Under the pieces are notes generated by a model. The model worked only from the letters and a program-made list of their open reading frames with translations. It did no database searches and was not told the DNA's origin. From Asterochloris sp. CNOR1 (Eukaryota; Chlorophyta; Trebouxiophyceae; Trebouxiales; Trebouxiaceae), in the NCBI GenBank assembly GCA_963969365.1, contig OZ017750.1, positions 1,116,001 to 1,180,000 on the forward strand: DNA of 64,000 nt, in the 5' to 3' direction. Positions 43,859 to 56,534 of this stretch are shown piece by piece. A program made the translations under genes and the position numbers. The stretch's first letter is position 1. Every line of letters starts with the position of its first letter.

Positions 43859-46800
43859 ATGTCTCGTCCTTATGACTCCCCGCCTAGCACCTCCCCTGAT
43901 CGATCAGCAAGCTATTTCGACCAGACTCTGGACACAAGTAAGCACCTGCACATGGAGCAGCTGCCTTGCAGAGGGTCCCCACCTGGAAAGGTGCCATGCA
44001 GGCCCCACTGTAAGTGGGGGTGTGGGCTTTGGGCATGGGGAGGGACATGAATTTGCCAGCTTGACCGAGGCAACGTCCGAGCCTTCTCAAGCACCAGGTC
44101 GGGACTCATCATTCCGAGACTTGAGATGCAGCATGCCTTCGGCCTGTTTACTGACACTGTGTGGCACCCCTGTAGGCTGCGCAGCTGAGCTGGAGCAGCA
44201 GACTGCCGGGCAGCTTGCAATTCCTGCACAACAGGCATCAGCGGCCCCTCCACAACTGCAGGAGGCGTCCTTGTCAGCTGGCCTTGACACTCAGCAGGTT
44301 GAGGGTGACGGGCCTCAGCATGGGGAGGACGAGGCCCAGCTGGCTGATGTGCAACCAGCGCAAGTCACTCAGAGGAACGGGTCGTCGCAGTGGCTGGACA
44401 GCATGACGACTGCTGCAGGGGCTGATGTGGGGCCCAGGTCTGAAGCTGCTGCTGCTGCAACACCTGCTGCTGGCAGTGGGCAGGCAGGCGAGCCATCCAC
44501 TGGCTCGCCACAGCTGCCCACTGCAGCAGCAGCAGCAGCAGGTGCTGCTCATGCTCATGCTGGAGCTGCAGGCAAGGGAGCTGCTGAGGCCAGGCCAACA
44601 GCAGCTGATGACACTAGGCCACCTGTCCCAGTGCTGTCAGTGGTGGAGCAGGTGGCTGCCGCCCCTGCCGCAACGCAGGTAGCCGGGCAACCCCTGCCAG
44701 TGCCTGAGGGTCGCCTTGGGCTTCAGCATCTTAGGCTTCAGGCCCGCAGCAGCCCGAGCAGCAGGCTGCCCTCCAGTCCTCTGGCGCAGGTGCCGCTTGC
44801 CAGCATGGCTAGCCTCCCAGACCTGGAAGAGGGGCTGCAGCTGTCCCAGCACTTTGCAGCCACCTCTCAGCAGCTGCAGGCAGATATGGACGCACTGAAG
44901 CTCAGCATAGAGACCCTGGACTTTGGTGAGCACCTGGGAGAGCTTCTTGTAGAAAGCAGGTTTCCAGCTGCACTAGCCCGGCTAGCACAACTGGGCTCAA
45001 AGGACACCATGCAAGCTGCAGGAGTCTGCCCGGCAGGATATCATTTGTACATACTTCCTTTGCGCTGCAGGCGGACTTGAGGCTGTACCAGAAGCCACCA
45101 TTGCCCTGCAGCAGACTGCACTTGTCACTTTCCCTGGTCAGACCCCGCAGCAGAACACAGACGCTGAAGTCCAGGCGCTTCTGAAGAGCCAACGCCAGGC
45201 AGTTGTAGTGTCTGGCAGCCAGGATCTTAGCTCCTTCCTGACAGGTGCGTACAAACTCAACAGTGCGCTGCTGCAGACATCGCATGGTGCCTCGCCTTGC
45301 TGTGCCACAACTGCCAGCCCAGGTGGCGCTTTCCATGCTGCCAGCTGCACTGTCCCTGCAGGCCTGCGCAGCAAGTATGCCTTTCAGGATGAGGGCTCTA
45401 CGGAGATAGCTGAAGCTGCCTTGCAGCCGGGCCCACCCCGTCCTCACCCTGAGAGCGTGCAGCAACGGCAAGTCTGGTCGCCGGCGCAGCCCAGCAGAGC
45501 TCTGGCAGCAGCAGCAGGGCCTGGCTTGCCAGGGCCCAGCGGCATGCATCAGCCACCTGTGCTGCAGGTGCAAACACAAGCGCCAACTGCCCAGGTGCAG
45601 GCACTGCCTGCTGCTCCTGAGGCGTCAGGTGAGGCCTCAAGGTGTCGCTTCTCAGCCCTTACAATGATTGCATCAGCCACTCCTGGTCTTCACGGCCTGC
45701 TGCCACCTTCAAACATGCTGCAGGCAGCAGAGGTGCGGGTCCCATTAGTCAGCAAGACTGGCAGTGTCTGAGCCAGGCACTGCGGGACAATGGCTTTGCA
45801 GGGCTCCCCCTGGCACAGCCGGCAGGTGGCAGCGGGCAGGCGCTGCTGCAGGGCCTGTACGAGGCCTGTAGCAGCGTGCTTAAGCATTATGACCGGCGCT
45901 CCCAGCTGGTGAAGGAGCTGCTGTCGGCAGCAGACCTGGCTCGTGAAAGGGAGACACGGGAAGAGGGGCATGTCAAGAAGCTGACTCGGTGAGCCATATG
46001 CCACAGCGCTGAGGAGTTGCCAGATGAGGGCACAGGGATGCTGTGTGCAATGTTTGGGTGGCAACCATCTGCTCCATACAAGGTGCATCCTGCATGTAGG
46101 CCGGCACTCAGAGCTGTGTGACGAGTGCCTGGAAGACCACAGCATCACGCTGGCCTCCTCAAGCAGGTGGCCAACATGAGCCACCTGCCTGTCTAACAAC
46201 TCTGCTGGCTGCTAGTGTCGTACTGCGTGCAGGGAACGGGATGCAGCTGTGAAGGTGGCCCGCGACCGTGCTGCCCAGTCAGAGCAGTCGGTCAAGGAGG
46301 CAGCCCAGCGGCAGAGCCGCACCGCAGCTGCCATGCGCCGCCTTGAGGCCGATGTGGGCAGGCTGAGTTCCCAGGTCACGCAGCTGGAGTTGACAAACAG
46401 GCAAGCGCAGACTTTGGTCTGAGGGTGCCCGGAGTGCTTTCCGGCCAAGGGGCCAGGGGCTCAGCTTGCCTGGCAGCTGGCGTAGCGTGAACGCAGCAGA
46501 CGCAGAAGCTCCAGAAGTCCAACGCTGGCTGCTGCATCGTCCCTTTGAAACACATGCTTGAGGTGGCGCCTGCAGGAGGCAGCAGCACTTTGTTGAGCAG
46601 CCTGATCCTGCCCTGGCATGTGCAGGCAGCAGGAGCAGGAGCTGGGCAGGGCGCAGCAGTCTGCCAGCGTCCTGGACCGAGATCGAAGCACCACTGAGCG
46701 CGGCGCCCAGGCTGCCCTCCAGGAGCGGTTGCGCCTGGAGAGCGAGCACACGCGGCTGCAGCAGATGGTCTCAGATCTGGAGCAGGCCAACAGGTGAACC

Positions 46801-49800
46801 CACATTTCACACTGCACAAATCCTCTCTGAGCCAGGCCATCATTGGCAGCGGCTGTGCACCATGTCAGCACAGATGAAGCAGCTGCTGCAATGCTGACTG
46901 TGCAGAGATCAGCACTTCATGAGACCTGCATTGTGTGCCACGACTCTGACTCTGGCCTGCCCCGCCAGAGCCAAGGAGCGGGAGGTGGGCTCGCTGTCGG
47001 AGGCTGCCAGCCAGTCTGACAGGGCACGAGAGGCAGCTGAGCAGCAGGCAGACAAGGGACGGCGGGCGACTCAGCAGCTGGAGGGGGAGGTGCGCCGCCT
47101 GCAGCGCTATGTCCACCAGCTTGAGGCTGCCAACAGGTGAGGTGGTGCGGCACAACCGGCTCACCAAATGCAGGACTTGGGTGCCCACAGGGGCTAGCTG
47201 CAGCCAGCACCCAGTCTGTAGACAGCAGCAAGGTGGCATGGCAAGTGCTGCAGCAGCTCAAGGATCGTCCCCAGAGACCTTTCTGGCTGCACCAACCAGT
47301 TTGTGCCAACAGGCACATGCTGCTTTGGTGCAGCCCCAGTGCAACCTGAGAATTGTTGTGATAGGATCATGTAGAGGCAGCTGCGCCAGTGCTGCAGCCC
47401 TCGCTCATGTCCAACAACTGAGCTCTGGTGATGTGCAGGGTGAAGGAGCACGAGCTGCATCACATTCATCGCGCGCGGTCTGTATCGGAGCGGGAGAGTC
47501 TGGTCTCACAGGAGGGTGCAGATGCTGCGCGGGGGGCCACGCTGCGCCTGCAGGGGGAGCTGCGCCAGCTGCAGACCCGCCTGGCCAGGATGCAGCAGCA
47601 GCAGAGGTCAGGGTGTCCCAAGCCATGCCGCTGGAGGGCGTGAGCCGTGCCTCTCCTGGATCCACCTGTATCTCTGGTGCCTTACTGGCTGAAGTTCAGG
47701 AGGTGCATGAAGGACCCTCCTGCCAAGTGCTTGGTCAGCCGTCAGGAGCACCTGAGGTTGTGTCAAAGAAGAAGAAGGCTCCTCAGTCACGCTTGCACAG
47801 TCCAGTGGTGCAGGGCCAAGGACCAGGAGCTGCAGCAGGCGTCAGCGGGAGCCAGCCTGACTGGGCGTGACGCTGCGCACGCAGAGGCCGCGGCCAGAGA
47901 TCAGCGCAACAAGCTTGCAGCTGGTAGGCAAGTCAAGCAGTCTGTAGGCATTCTTATCCTAGAAGTCACAGCTGCTGACAATGTGGTGCTGTTGAGTAAG
48001 CTCCTGCACAATCTTTGGTGTTCTAGCAGCATCTTCCACCAAGGTTTTCTCCTTGCCTGTAGAGGTGCAGCGGCTGCAGACCCAGCTGTCAGAGCTGGAA
48101 CAAGCCAGCAGGTGGGCTCCATTTGTTGCCACCTTGCAGTTCACCATTGCTTGCCCTGCTGCTTCTGTCTCTGGGCCGGCAGTGTGGTAACAGCTTCCAG
48201 CCTGCATGCAGGACCAAGGAGCAGCAGATCCAGGAGTGGATGGAGACAGCCAGCGTCAGCAGTCGGGGGACCGATGTTGCTGAAAAGGAAGCTTCCAGGG
48301 CAAGGGAGAGTGTGCGCCGTCTGGAGGCAGAGGTGCAACGGCTCAGCACACACCTCAGCCAGGCCCAGGCAGCCGCCAGGTCAGCGGCACTGCTAAGCAT
48401 GCAGCCCAGCCCTGTTCCTGGCATGGCTTTGTCACTCATGCACGCAAGCAAAATTGCGGGGCAGGCACAGCTGTGCCTAGACTCAATACCATGTGGTTGC
48501 AGCCACACCATTTTCAGCCAGAGAATGTGCGAATCAGATGTGCTCGCTGCTGGTAACTGACACCAGATACATCTGACAATCAACCCCATTGCTTGTGCAG
48601 GACGAAGGACCAAGAGGTGCAGGAGCTGATGGAGACGGCCAGCCAGTCCGACCGGGGCCTGGAGGCTGCAGAGAGGCAAGCAGCAGAGGTAGGCATGTTG
48701 CCAGGAGTCTCCTGAGCGCAGGCCTCACTGCTACTGTCAGCTGATTGAGCTGCAGAGACTTGCGTGAGCCCAGGCTCTCCCCACCAGAGCCCCTACCTGT
48801 GCCCAGACTTGAGTCTCGGCGCCCAGAACCCCACCTCATGTCTTGTTGGGCTGCTGCATATGCAGACCAAGCAGCAGCTCCAGAGAGTGGAGGCTGAGGT
48901 GTCCCGCCTGCATGGCTACATCGCCCAGCTGGACCATGCCAGCCGTGCCAAGGAGGCCACCATCCAGCAGCTGAAGGAGCGCCTGGCTGATGGCGTTGCT
49001 CGCGCAGAGCGCCTGGCTCGCAGGGACGCAGAGGCCTATGCACGACTCAGGGGGGCCCACCTGGCCAATCGAGGTGGCCCGCCCTGGCACCCAGCACCTG
49101 ACAACGATCAGGGGTGCTGTGCTGGTCTGACCCTTGAGCAACCTGTGCTTGGAGCGCTTCAGGCAGCTGTGTGGGCTTGCTGTGTGGGCTAGCTGCCCTT
49201 GCCACCCACACCGCAGCAGATCCTGAGGGTACTCTTGGCTGCCATGCAGGCAATCCCCATGGCAGGGGTGCATCTGGGGCCATGTCGGCTGCTGCGCGGG
49301 AGCTGCGACCCACAGAGATTGTTGGCATGTACGAGAGCCACAAGGAGGCACTGGAGGTGACTGATGCTACAGCTGGCTGCTGCAACTGTCCCTTGCAGCA
49401 TGACTGATGCTTTGGTACCAGGCTGATATGGGCAGCTAGTGGCTGCAAAGAGGGGTCTTACATCAAGCATGTATCCTCCAGCTATGCCATAGTCAGTGAG
49501 TCATTTCAGTTGCATGCAGGCTGAGCTGGCCGGCTTGAAGGCGGAGGTGCACACCCTGCACGACCAGCTGCGGGAAGCTGAGAACCGTGCCAGGCGGGCA
49601 GCAGGCACCACCCCCTTCCCTCGCCTGCCAGACGCAACAGCCTCTGAGCGCCTGGCACACGCCGAGGGGGCGGCTGCAGAGGCCCAGCAGGCACTGACAG
49701 CTGCCAACAGCAGCGCTGCAGAGGCTGCCAGGTCAGCTTTCTGCACACTGCAAGGGAACGTGCCCCTGCTGCCTTGCAGGGGCAGCTTTGTTTCACACAC

Positions 49801-52800
49801 ATCCAGCAGCCACTTTGAAGATGGCGTGCCAAGCAGCAGCCATGTCCATGCTTCCTGGACACCTCACGGTGCATGTAACACCTCGTTGCTGCTGGACCGC
49901 TGCGAGGCGTTTAAAGTGCTGGCACAAGTCTTCGCCCCCTCTTTGCATGAGCATTGCTGGACTCGGCACAAGCAGGCTTCTGCGCAGCCCTGAACGCCTC
50001 AGGCACACGCCTGTCCTGCTGCAGGGCAGCATCCAGGCGTGTGGCAGATGCAGAGCACCGTGCAGACATGCTGGCAGAGGAGAATGCTGCCTTGATCCTG
50101 GAGCTGGATGCACGCCCCACAGGGAAGCAGCACAAGTCCCTGCAGCGGCAGGTGGACATCCTGGAGCGGCGGCTGAGCGAGGCCAAGATGCAGACACAGG
50201 GGTGGGTAGGGGAAAGGAACCCTGGTACTGCCGAAAGTGATGCTGCTTGGCAGAGGTTTCTCACACAAAGGCTGCTTGCAGCAGCCAGAGCTCACTTGAA
50301 GATGCATGCTGTTTTGCCGTGGCAACTCTGACAAACCTGACTGGGGCTTCACATGCTGGGTGCTGTCGCATGCAGCACAGCCACGTGCAGGGTCCAGCTG
50401 CGCCCTACCAACCGTCCTGCGCATCATGCTTTCGGCTTGAGTTACACAGGTGCCTGTCATGCATTCAAAAACGGGCAGCTTTCTGTGGGGCAGTCCTGGC
50501 ACAGTAGGCTGCAGGCACCTGGCTGGTGCGCAACGCTGTTGAGCCGTGCACCTCCAGAGCGTGCAGCTGCTCGGTGCAGGGCTGGGGGGGAGGCTGAGGC
50601 GGGAGAGGTGGATGTGAGCCTCAAGGTGCTGGGTGCATCCCAGCTGACGACACGGGAGCGCATGCGCCGTGACCAGGAGCTGCACCGCCTGGGGCTGACA
50701 GCAGTGGCGTGCATCCCTCGGGGCGTGCTGGTCGACCTGCTGCAGGTGGGGCAGGGGGCTGTGCAGGTTGAGCAACTGGGCAGTTGCAGAGAGGCAACTA
50801 ACTGGATGCTGCTTTTTCTCAGCTCAGGAGCCACCTGCGATCGAATGGCTGCCTGTCCAGACGAGGTCTGGGGGTTGGGTATGCTTTACAGTTGGCCAGT
50901 GCTGGTGGGTGCAGGCACTGCTGGCATTTGGGCAGCTGCAGCCAGCGCAGAGAGCTTGCTTGAGCTCAAGGGCCCACTGGGCCTGCCCTGCTTAGCCGCC
51001 CCCACTTGTGGCATGTTTCATGGCTGCCCTGTCCCTGCAGGATGTTGCCATTGCATTGGAGGTGCCAGACGCCACCACAGTACCGGCTGCTGTCGCCAAA
51101 CTTGTGCGTGTGGTGGCCAGCCTGCCACGCCTGGAGGCCTTTGTGGGGCAGGTGTGCGAGGTGAGACAGCACATGGGGTGCCAAGTGGTGGACCGTAATT
51201 GTGGCTGCCATGTGGCTGACAGGGATCTGCAAGAAGGAGTCTGCAGTGGCTGCACCAGAGTGGGGGCCCCTGAAATGGGACTTGGCAGCCAGGCAAAGCC
51301 CAGCCTTGGGCGTCAATCTGGAGTGCTGCTGATGCTTTTGAGGACCATGCTGGCCATTCGAATTGTGCCTGCACAATCATGTGTGGACCCATTTGACAGA
51401 GAGTCTCACGTCTGACCTGGCTCATGCTGCAGATGGTCTTCCATCAGGGCCATGCGTTTGTGCCAGACGCCTTTGCAGCGGAGAGCCCTGCAGACATTCC
51501 TGCAGTGCTGGGAGCCTGGGTGCAGGCACTGAGGGCCTTGCAGCAGGCGCAGGACATTCAGGGCGCCCTCGTGCAGCTGCTGCAGTCGCGTGTTGGTTGT
51601 GGGCAGCAGCAGCCTGCAGCGGTGAGTGCTCTGGGGCTGGCTGCGTTATGCTGGCTGAACAGCTTCTGCTGAGCAGCTGGTCGTGGCATTCATGCCCTGT
51701 GGCATTCATGCCCACCCTGCAGCCGCAAGCCATGAGCACTGAGGTTGCTTGACTTCTGAGGGTCCATGTTCTTGCCTCTCAAAACCGCTGTGCAACCATC
51801 TGCCCAGCAGCTTTGCTTGTGCCGCTTACACTATCTCTCTGACTGCGCTGCCTGCAGACGGCAGATGAGCTGGTCCCTGCTGTGAGGCACCTGGTGGAGT
51901 TCGAACGTCACAGCCTGGCAGCTGCTGACACCATTGCAGCTGCAAAAGACATCGTGCACACGCAGCCTGACGTGCTGCTGCATCGCTTTGTGGCCCAGTT
52001 CCAGCACCTTTTTGACTGCCCACGTCTGGAGGGCGTGCTACCAGCCATGAATCAGGTCTGGCCCCACAGCAAATGCCTTTGCTGCCCCTGAACCAGTGCC
52101 CTGGCTGTTTCAACAATGCTGCTGAGCACTGGCACAGGTGCACCTCATGCTTGTCAACACAAGTGTGTGCAGTGTAATGATGACGACATTGCACGTGACA
52201 CTTCAGGCTCCTGCAATGTTCGGAGCCTGTGCCCACACGCCCTCTGCTTTGCTTGGCCGTACAAAGAGTTGCTGCCAAGGCGCTCCTGGCTGCCTGCAGG
52301 TGTATGTGGCTTACATGGAGGGTCGCAATTTCCAGCGCAGCCTGGGGGACCTGCTGGGGCTCCCCAGCGGGGCCAGCATTGGAGCCTGCCTGCAGCGCAT
52401 CCGTCAGCTGCTGGACAGGTGAGGCTGCCCAGCTGCGGCAACCCCTGTTGCAGCTGATGTGGTGAGGATGCCCTTGCTCATTCATAATAGTGATGGCCAT
52501 TAATCCCTAAGCCCGCCCTGTGTGGCAGCCCCTGACCTTCAGCTGCTCAGCCCTGGGGCTTGCATGATGCCCCTTCCAGCCAGGCTAACAACATCTGTCA
52601 GCATGCAGGCACGGACAAGCGCTCGACCTGCAAGATGAGTACCTCAGAAGCGCAGAGCAGAACAAGGAGAATGCAGGCAGCCCTGGACGGGGCAGGCAGG
52701 GGCGGTGGCCTGATGTGGAGATCAGGGTCAGCGGGCGGCAGAGAAGTGCGCAGCCAGCTGGCATCTGTCTGTGTGCCGCAGGACTGCAGCTGTGCACACT

Positions 52801-53410
52801 GTCCATACTCCGGCTGTCCTCTGATCTGATGAGCTAGCCTCCAGCAGCAATGCCTGGGCAAAATGGTATATGACAACAGCCAGGACAGCGCCCTGACCTT
52901 GCAGGACCACTGGCTCCCAGAGACAAGCAGCTGGCTGCAGAGCAGGGCTCTCCTGCTGCAAAGGCTTTCAGGGGCTTGCAAGACCCCCTGGCAGATCCAG
53001 CCATGAAGGAGCACCTGAACGCCACCAGCAAGCTGATGAACGTCCTGGGAGTTTCCACACCTCAGCAGGTGGGAGGCTGTCATCTCTGCAGCGTGTGACA
53101 GCATGGTCATTGCAGCCTGCCACTTTTGCAATGTGGTCACAGTATAGCAGCTTTGGGCAGTCGTGAGGAACCCTTGCAGCACTTTAAATGTTCTCCTTTT
53201 GTGTGTTTGTGTGTCCCATCCAGCGTAACTGCCCCGGGCATTATGCAGGTGGTGGCCCAGGCAGAGAAGCTCATTGCGCGGCTGCAGCGCCTGGATGAGG
53301 TCATTCCTCGTTACCAGAACATCATGACTGAGCTGCTGGACGTGCTGCGCGTCAGGGGCATGGATGAAGTCCTGCCAGCTGTCAGGGCTGCCCTTGCCCG
53401 CAGCAGCTGA
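43859..53410 (+). CDS. CEP70: CEP70-like centriole/centrosome coiled-coil protein
   Basis: About 25 exons. N-terminal part: 43859-43937, 44176-44925, 45071-45244, 45362-45641, 45749-45988. Coiled-coil array: 46233-48945 (see separate entry). Then 48866-49073, 49250-49356, 49520-49731, 50025-50201, 50580-50745, 51041-51160, 51433-51621, 51858-52055, 52300-52418, about 52609-52730 (end unsure), 52905-53068 and 53249-53410 (TGA). The total is roughly 1,500 residues, against about 600 in human CEP70. The C-terminal half carries the CEP70 signature: LHRFVAQFQHLFDCPRLEGV, LPAMNQVYVAYMEGRN, LLGLPSGASIGACLQRIRQL, and the end IPRYQNIMTELLDVLRVRGM followed by DEVLPAVRAAL. CEP70 binds gamma-tubulin and microtubules at centrosomes and is found at basal bodies of ciliates and flagellates. 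The N-terminal third is Ala/Gln-rich and low-complexity. It converges on eS4. Confidence 0.8.
46233..48945 (+). repeat. Array of 168-nt coiled-coil exons (56 residues, 8 heptads each) in CEP70-like gene
   Basis: Exons 46233-46400, 46626-46793, 46969-47136, 47439-47606 and 48212-48379 are each exactly 168 nt. All start with one base completing an Arg/Lys codon and end with AG of the next. A sixth unit is the sum of 48601-48688 (88 nt) and the first 80 nt of the exon at 48866 (total 168). A seventh is 47814-47923 plus 48063-48111 (159 nt). Each encodes a module beginning (R)xKExE(V/L) and ending QLExA(N/S)(R), typical of a continuous coiled coil. Equal length and phase point to repeated whole-exon duplication. 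Two units have since gained an intron, and the last has lost the intron at its 3' edge. Confidence 0.85.
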
Positions 53411-53687
53411 CCTGGCAAAAGTTGTGGCGACAGCACGCAGGCTTGCAGCAGGAGTTGTGACCTGCCTCCACAACACAAAGGCATTGGCTGCCGCACAGAG
53501 CTGCAGGCAGATCCTGCCTGCCAGAAAGGGCATGTGCTCTTTGATGCAGAGCTGGGAACTGACCACTCAAGAGTGCAGCTGTTACGAACCCAGTTTCAAG
53601 AACCTCTGTGTACATTTACCATCCCTGAAATGAGTACCTCGACAAATTGAAGCACTGCTGCGCTCCGATACATGACTGGTGGTCGAT

Positions 53688-55705
53688 CTATGCAGCAACA
53701 GTTGCTTTGCCGTACATCTTTGCCTGCTCCTGCAGAATGGTCAACCTGAGACCCTTCTGCTTGGGCAAGGACACCATGGGCTTGTCTCCCCGACCTATCA
53801 CAAACACGTTGGTCATCCGTGTAGCAAAGGTGTGCCCTGCAGCGTCCTTCACGATGATGATGTCAAAGGACCCCTTGTGCTTCTCCTTAGCAATGATGGT
53901 GCCCACGCGCCTGTAGGCGAGGCAGACAGCGGTGAGGATAATGCTGCTATTCAGTCGATGCAGGATACGTAAGAGCACTGAGATTCACCACGCTCAGGCA
54001 GTGACAAGGGCTCAAGAGAGACAGAGCTGAACTGCAGGACCCACACGGCGGGGACAGCGCGGCAGTCCAGCTTGCCCCAGGCCGCCACAGCCTTGAGTGG
54101 GCAAGAGCAAGCCCAAAGAGACGGCATGCTCACCCGTTGTTGGCACCCCCTGTAGCCATGGCCAGGTTGCCGAGCTCAAACTTGATGAATTCGATAGGCT
54201 TGCCTGTCTCAATGTCGAGCCGAATAGTGTCATTGACCTGCAGCAAGTAGGGCAGAGCTTAAGCAGGCACTGCCCAGCATGGTGCAGCTGGTAAAACAGG
54301 GTGTAGCATGACACAGCTTAGTAGCAGCCGCTGCACAGCACGACGCAGCTTGGCAGGAGGAGCTCAGTACCATCAAAGTGAAGCACAGCTGTGTCCTGCC
54401 TTGCAGCGGCAACACATCAGATGCTTCCGCAGGACTGTCTGCACAAAGGCAGTAATCAAGCAGACCCCATACAAGCCAGGCAGCCTGCGGGCAGCATCAA
54501 GCACAGCATGGCCAAGCCCCCACCTTGATGTCAGGGTCTGGGTACCGAATTGTGCGTCCATCGTGGGTGGCAATGAAGGGCACGCCCCCCTTGCCAAACT
54601 GGCACCTCTTCACCTTGCACAGCTTGTACGTTGCCTCCTCCTTGCTGATGCGGTGGGGCACAAAGCGCCCCTTAGTGTCATACAGCAGCCTGCAGCATGC
54701 AAACAACAGCCTCATGTTTGCTGACAGCCCAAAATGGAGTCAGCACACTGGAGTCTTTCAGGGAAGGATAGCACTGCCCAATGCAAAGTGACTGTAGCAG
54801 CATTATTGTGCTGCATGGATCACTGACGGCTGACACCCCTCCAGCAGATGGCTATGGGCATGCTGACACAGAGGGTGCTGTTGTGCTGGACTCCAGGGCA
54901 ACAAAGCGAGGTGAGGACCGAGAAGGACTGCAGCCCCTCCCTTAGCCCAAACTTCTTCTGCTGCGCTTGGCACTCAGGCTCTGGCCTCGTGGGACTCGCC
55001 CACCTGAAATGCTCCTCTGTCTTCTCAATCTGGATGACGTCCATAAAGCCTGCGGGGTAGGTGGTGTCTGTGCGCACCTTGCCGTCCACCTTGACCAAGC
55101 GCTGCATGAGGATGGCTGTCACCTCGCGGCCAGTCAGGGCATACCTGCACACCAGGGGGTGGCCAATTCGCACCAGGTTCCTTTGCACCCGCATCGTTTA
55201 CAGCCATCACCTTGCAGGCAGTCTGCCTGCTGCATGTGTTGAGGGTGCCGGTGAGCAGCATATGCAGGGTGCCTTGTGCAAGTGCACAACATGTCTGCAG
55301 TAGAGGCCCAGCCACGACATGGGTGCTGGCAGTGCACAGCATGAAGACTCACTTGAGCCGGTTCCTGAGCAGCACTGTCAGCGGCAGGCACTCCCTCTGC
55401 TTGTGCGGTCCAGGGGATGGCTTTGGGGCCTGCACAGAGGACATGCGCAAATGAATGGCTGCTGCCAGAAAGATGTCTGGAAGTACACAAGCTAGCTGCA
55501 CCCTGCTGCCATGGGACCTGTATCAAGCAAAGACCTTGCTGCAGCTGTGGTGGGTCCGCTGTCAACTCCTTCCAGATGCAAGCAAACCTGCGATTGCACC
55601 GTACAATGCAGACGCAATGCTCACAAAGATGCCGCCCAGCTTGTCCAGCATCCAGTGGCTGGGCGCATTCAGCCGCTTCAGGTGCTTCTTTGGCCCGCGA
55701 GCCAT
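53688..55705 (-). CDS. RPS4: 40S ribosomal protein eS4
   Basis: Six exons: 55705-55625, 55429-55353, 55144-55004, 54689-54524, 54237-54134 and 53910-53688 (TAG), about 263 residues, phases consistent. Blocks are [80 protein letters not shown], the KOW-containing [20 protein letters not shown] and [20 protein letters not shown]. It is a structural protein of the small cytosolic ribosomal subunit. Full length and canonical. Confidence 0.95.
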
Positions 55706-56534
55706 GCTGGGCGCAAAGGCTGTATGCCTGCCTCCTGCACCAAGAGAGTGAAGCAGCACATCTTGAGGGTATGGCAACTGAAACGAGTCGCAGCTGTTCA
55801 TCATCAGATCACGCAAAACGGCTGCTGGGCAGGACGAGCTCTGCACCATGGCTGCTCCATGCTCCTCACCTTGATCGCCCTGTCCCTACTCTGCCTCACT
55901 TGGCAAGAATATCAGGCAGCGAGCTTGTCCCACGCACACAGGCTGCAACTTAGCAGCCGCAGTGCCTCTTCGCTTTCTCTGCCTGCTGTGACCTAGCTCA
56001 TCTGTCTCGTCCTTAGGGGCACTCTCTGTCAGGCTCTAGCCATTTAGTTGTTTCATCCAGGGGCCAGCAGCAGCTGTCACTTCTGAACTCTTGAAGAAAA
56101 AGTGTCTGACGGGGCTGTTCTCCCCTGCACCCTGCTCACCGCTGATGGGCGCAAGGTCCGTATGCTGATGAACCCTGCTCGAGCGGTTTGACATGCTCGC
56201 CAACATGCGATGCCGCTCTCGGCTCAATTAGTGATGCCACTGTTCTGGGCTGCAGGGGAGGACGTAGGGCAGCTTCTGTCCAAAGACCTGACGAGCAGGC
56301 CGTAGAGCGCAAGGTGATGGGCCTACTGATTTAACATGGCAAGCCTGAGAGAGTGAGAGTGGCAATGGCAGGCCAGGACAGGGTCAGGAAACAGTACCCG
56401 CCTGTTGGGCATCCCGCTGCATGGGCTGGGCGTCTTGTTGCGTGGCCTCTCTGGTTGGTGTCTGCGCCATCTTGGCAGCACTCTCTTATCAGGTGCAGTA
56501 TCTGACTGTTTGAGAGCAACTGCTGCAGCCTGAT
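55706..56534. other. Divergent spacer between eS4 and the HARE-HTH gene
   Basis: 829 bp between start codons on opposite strands. No coding pattern beyond short, motif-free open frames. Confidence 0.45.
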
